From: an uncultured Selenomonadales bacterium
GTDB taxonomy: Bacteria > Bacillota_C > Negativicutes > Selenomonadales > Selenomonadaceae
DNA length: 8,092 nucleotides
Direction of reading: 5' to 3'
Assembly (NCBI GenBank): GCA_946407175.1
Contig: CAMJNB010000043.1
Location: forward strand, 1-8,092
The position numbers and the translations under genes are program-made. The notes below the pieces were generated by a model. The model ran no database searches and was not told the origin of the DNA. It was given only the letters and a program-made list of their open reading frames with translations. How positions within the stretch are numbered: the first letter of the stretch is position 1; every line of letters starts with the position of its first letter. Below are positions 6,322 through 8,092 of the stretch, one piece after another.

Positions 6322-6410
6322 TTAGGGGTTAGAGGTTAGAATTTAGGAGCTAGGGGGTAATCTAAAAAGCTATCCACTAGTCCCTAGAACCTAGCCTAAC
6401 ACCTAATCTT
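6322..6410. repeat. Heptanucleotide array D (EIIA 3' end to beta-helix/RTX promoter)
   Basis: The left half has six contiguous units: TTAGGGG, TTAGAGG, TTAGAAT, TTAGGAG, CTAGGGG and GTAATCT (6322-6363). After a break of about one unit, the right half has TAGTCCC, TAGAACC, a shortened TAGCC, then TAACACC and TAATCTT (6378-6410). TA steps fall every 7 bases within each part. The G-rich left and C-rich right halves make an imperfect inverted repeat, for example GTGTTAGG at 6319-6326 against CCTAACAC at 6395-6402. The EIIA stop codon (6405-6403) lies inside the array. The fold could help termination, but there is no T-run. Confidence 0.85.
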
Positions 6411-6771
6411 TAGTATAAAATGCGATAATGTTATTAATGCGAAGTCGCGGCATAATTTTTCCTTTAACCGAAACTTGACCGGGCATAGTGCCTTCTTTGT
6501 TTATGACAACCGTGCAATGTCCGCCGTTTGCCAAATCTTTGTTGACGTTTTCGCCGACCTTCGTCACGACAAAATCAGAGTTGCCAACCTGCAACGTATC
6601 GCCAACCGCAATTTCGCCTTCCAACGTTCCGACCGTGTGACGAACAACCATATCTTTAAGGTTTGGATGAATTTTTTCGTCCATCAAAATAAAACTGCTG
6701 TTCGTGTCCAAAAAACGCTGTGCGTCTTTGCCGACTTCGGTAATTTGAACTTCGTACTTGATAACGCCCAT
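6403..6771 (-). CDS. PTS glucitol/sorbitol-type EIIA protein (GutA/SrlB family), orphan
   Basis: This 122-residue protein has the length and layout of the glucitol/sorbitol EIIA family (E. coli SrlB). In that family a histidine accepts phosphate from HPr and passes it to EIIB. Here H45, in MVVRHTVGTLEG, aligns with the phosphorylated His43 of SrlB. Further family features are GDTLQVGNSDFVVTKVGENVNKDL, LANGGHCTVVI and a PGQVSVKG segment. It is soluble, with no signal peptide or membrane segment. A very strong ribosome binding site (AAGGAGGGA) precedes the ATG at 6771. No EIIB, EIIC or sorbitol-6-phosphate dehydrogenase gene lies beside it, so a transport role is not shown; it could serve a distant permease or be a phosphorylation-dependent regulator. 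The stop codon lies inside heptanucleotide array D. Confidence 0.88.
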   Translation of the reverse strand: MGVIKYEVQITEVGKDAQRFLDTNSSFILMDEKIHPNLKDMVVRHTVGTLEGEIAVGDTLQVGNSDFVVTKVGENVNKDLANGGHCTVVINKEGTMPGQVSVKGKIMPRLRINNIIAFYTKD

Positions 6772-6797
6772 TAAAAAATCCCTCCTTCATTTTTGCG

Positions 6798-6809
6798 TAT
6801 GATATCATA
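6798..6809. promoter_or_regulatory. 12-bp perfect palindrome TATGATATCATA in the divergent region
   Basis: The palindrome overlaps the likely -10 of the EIIA gene, just upstream of its ribosome binding site. It could be a small operator or merely the symmetry of a TATCAT-type -10 element. No known regulator consensus was recognised. Confidence 0.3.
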
Positions 6810-6828
6810 ACGGCGTGGCATATTACAA
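6799..6828 (-). promoter_or_regulatory. Candidate promoter of the EIIA gene
   Basis: Minus strand TTGTAA (6828-6823), an 18-base spacer, then TATCAT (6804-6799). The -35 matches 4 of 6 bases and the -10 matches 5 of 6. An overlapping TATGAT is an alternative -10. The leader would be about 20 bases and contains AAGGAGGGA. Confidence 0.4.
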
Positions 6829-6878
6829 GTGAAAAAGTTGCACGATAATAAAAATTTTTTCGCCAAAGTCAAATACTA

Positions 6879-6887
6879 TGTTATAAT
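6879..6887 (+). promoter_or_regulatory. Extended -10 promoter of the M16C peptidase gene
   Basis: TGTTATAAT is a perfect -10 hexamer (6882-6887) with the TGn extension. At the expected distance the -35 is poor (TTCGCC near 6859), as is common for extended -10 promoters. Transcription would begin near 6894, about 20 bases before the ATG, with AAAGGAAG (6902-6909) as ribosome binding site. Confidence 0.65.
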
Positions 6888-6914
6888 AGCGAAAATTTTT
6901 GAAAGGAAGATTTT

Positions 6915-8092
6915 ATGAACATCAAAATTAATGACGAACTGCACGGCTTTAAACTCACAAAAATTTCCGACGTGACGGAAATCAGCGCGCAGACTTATGA
7001 ATTTGAACACGTTAAAACCGGCGCAAAACTTTTGTACGTCGACGCGAAAGATGATAATAAAGTTTTTTACATTGCCTTCCGCACGCCGCCGAAAGACGAT
7101 ACCGGCGTTGCGCATATTGTGGAGCATTCAGTACTTTGCGGCTCAAAAAAATATCCGCTGAAAGAGCCGTTCGTTGAACTTGTCAAAGGTTCACTCAATA
7201 CTTTTCTTAACGCGATGACTTATCCCGACAAAACTGTTTATCCCGTTGCCAGCCGTAACGCCAAAGATTTTCGCAACCTGCAGGACGTTTATCTTGACGC
7301 CGTATTTTATCCCGCAATGCTTACCGTGCCGGAAGTTTTAATGCAGGAAGGTTGGCATTACGAAATGGAAAATGCCGACGCGCCTTTAACATTAAGCGGC
7401 GTTGTTTTTAACGAAATGAAAGGCGCACTCTCTTCGCCCGATGACATTTTGGCGCGTAAATCCAAATGTGAACTCTTTCCGCAAAACTGCTACGCCTTTG
7501 AATCCGGCGGCGACCCCGAAGCCATTCCGAATTTGACGCAGAAAGATTTTACCGCCTTCCACCAAAAATATTACCACCCGTCCAACAGTTACATTTATCT
7601 TTACGGCGACGTTGACATTGATGAGCAACTTGCGTACCTTGACGGCGAATACTTGTCGAAGTTTGAAAAAATCACCGTCGATTCTGAAATTGCACTTCAC
7701 CCGCAAATTACCGAAATGAAAGTTGTAAATGACGTGTACCCTATCGGCGAAGAAGAGTCACCCGACGCCAAGACTTTCATTTCATTGGACTGCGTGACCG
7801 GTGAAGTTACCGACGCTACGACGATTTTGGGACTTGAAATTTTAAATCACGCGCTTTTCACTACGCCTGCCGCGCCGCTTAGAAAGGCGATTATCGATTC
7901 AAAACTTGGCAAGGACGTTGACAGCGGCATTGAAGAAGATTTACTCCAACCTGCCTTCAGCATTACGCTTAACGGCTCCGAAAAAGATAACACGCAAAAA
8001 TTTTACGACCTTGTCACGGACGAAATGGTCCGTTCCGTCTCTTCAATGCACTTTGAAAGACTTTTCATCCCGGATGAGTACAGAAGCGACCC
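6915..8092 (+). CDS. M16C metallopeptidase (PreP/insulinase-type), N-terminal 392 residues, truncated by window edge
   Basis: The frame from ATG 6915 is open to the right edge. It encodes the first catalytic half of a presequence-protease-like zinc peptidase; full members are about 950-1000 residues. The inverted zinc motif HIVEH (H67, E70, H71) is intact. The following block, SVLCGSKKYPLKEPFVELVK and GSLNTFLNAMTYPDKTVYPV, is nearly diagnostic of the M16C subfamily. The third zinc ligand is E167 in VVFNEMKG, 96 residues after H71, as in PreP. ESGGDPEAIPNLT and FHQKYYHPSNSYIYLYGDV continue the family pattern. In bacteria such enzymes are usually cytoplasmic and degrade unstructured peptides; no signal peptide is seen here. 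It is divergent from the EIIA gene, with its own extended -10 promoter. The last 20 or so residues (VRSVSSMHFERLFIPDEYRS) fit the family less well than the rest. Confidence 0.93.
   Translation, partial: MNIKINDELHGFKLTKISDVTEISAQTYEFEHVKTGAKLLYVDAKDDNKVFYIAFRTPPKDDTGVAHIVEHSVLCGSKKYPLKEPFVELVKGSLNTFLNAMTYPDKTVYPVASRNAKDFRNLQDVYLDAVFYPAMLTVPEVLMQEGWHYEMENADAPLTLSGVVFNEMKGALSSPDDILARKSKCELFPQNCYAFESGGDPEAIPNLTQKDFTAFHQKYYHPSNSYIYLYGDVDIDEQLAYLDGEYLSKFEKITVDSEIALHPQITEMKVVNDVYPIGEEESPDAKTFISLDCVTGEVTDATTILGLEILNHALFTTPAAPLRKAIIDSKLGKDVDSGIEEDLLQPAFSITLNGSEKDNTQKFYDLVTDEMVRSVSSMHFERLFIPDEYRSD

Noticed and set aside
6322..6356. G-quadruplex from the telomere-like TTAGGGG units
   Set aside because: Only two G-runs exceed three bases and the loops between GG pairs are uneven, so at best a weak two-layer structure.
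2041..6410. Insertion sequence or transposon ends explaining the array-bounded block
   Set aside because: No transposase or integrase, no matching terminal inverted repeats and no target-site duplication are visible; the arrays differ in sequence from each other.

Overview
The window looks like chromosomal DNA of a diderm Firmicute, most likely a Negativicute (Selenomonadales or Acidaminococcales type). The reasons are ispH followed directly by rpsA on one strand, strong AGGAGG-type ribosome binding sites, a bacterial PreP-type M16C protease, and a calcium-binding RTX-type protein without a Sec signal, which suits type I secretion through an outer membrane. The taxon is an inference; no rRNA is present.

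Layout. Positions 1-6771 are all on the minus strand, read from high to low coordinates: an orphan glucitol-type PTS EIIA protein (6403-6771), a 793-residue beta-helix/RTX surface protein (3857-6238), the methionine-type lipoprotein metQ (2944-3777), a class I SAM-dependent methyltransferase (2140-2880), ispH (1103-1948, TTG start) and the 5' two thirds or so of rpsA (1-793, running off the left edge). A divergent promoter region (6772-6914) separates these from a plus-strand M16C metallopeptidase (6915 to the right edge, partial).

The most unusual feature is in the spacers. Four consecutive minus-strand gene junctions, at 2049-2146, 2884-2939, 3794-3863 and 6322-6410, consist almost entirely of degenerate 7-nucleotide tandem repeats. 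Their units (TTAGNNN, TTTAATT, CTAAATT, TTAATTC and similar) keep a TA step every 7 bases. Three arrays contain the stop codon of the gene that ends there, and the fourth starts 4 bases beyond one. The two other spacers, ispH-rpsA and the divergent region, have none. Because 7 is not a multiple of 3 and the units carry TAG/TAA on one or both strands, the arrays stop translation in every frame.

How the genes fit together. A TTGACA-N17-TAAAAT promoter precedes the beta-helix/RTX gene. metQ and the methyltransferase follow with little or no room for promoters outside the arrays, so the three may form one transcription unit inserted between EIIA and ispH. ispH has its own probable promoter and ends in a hairpin terminator that contains its stop codon. 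rpsA is therefore probably transcribed separately, from a 309-base spacer that carries two 19-base direct repeats.
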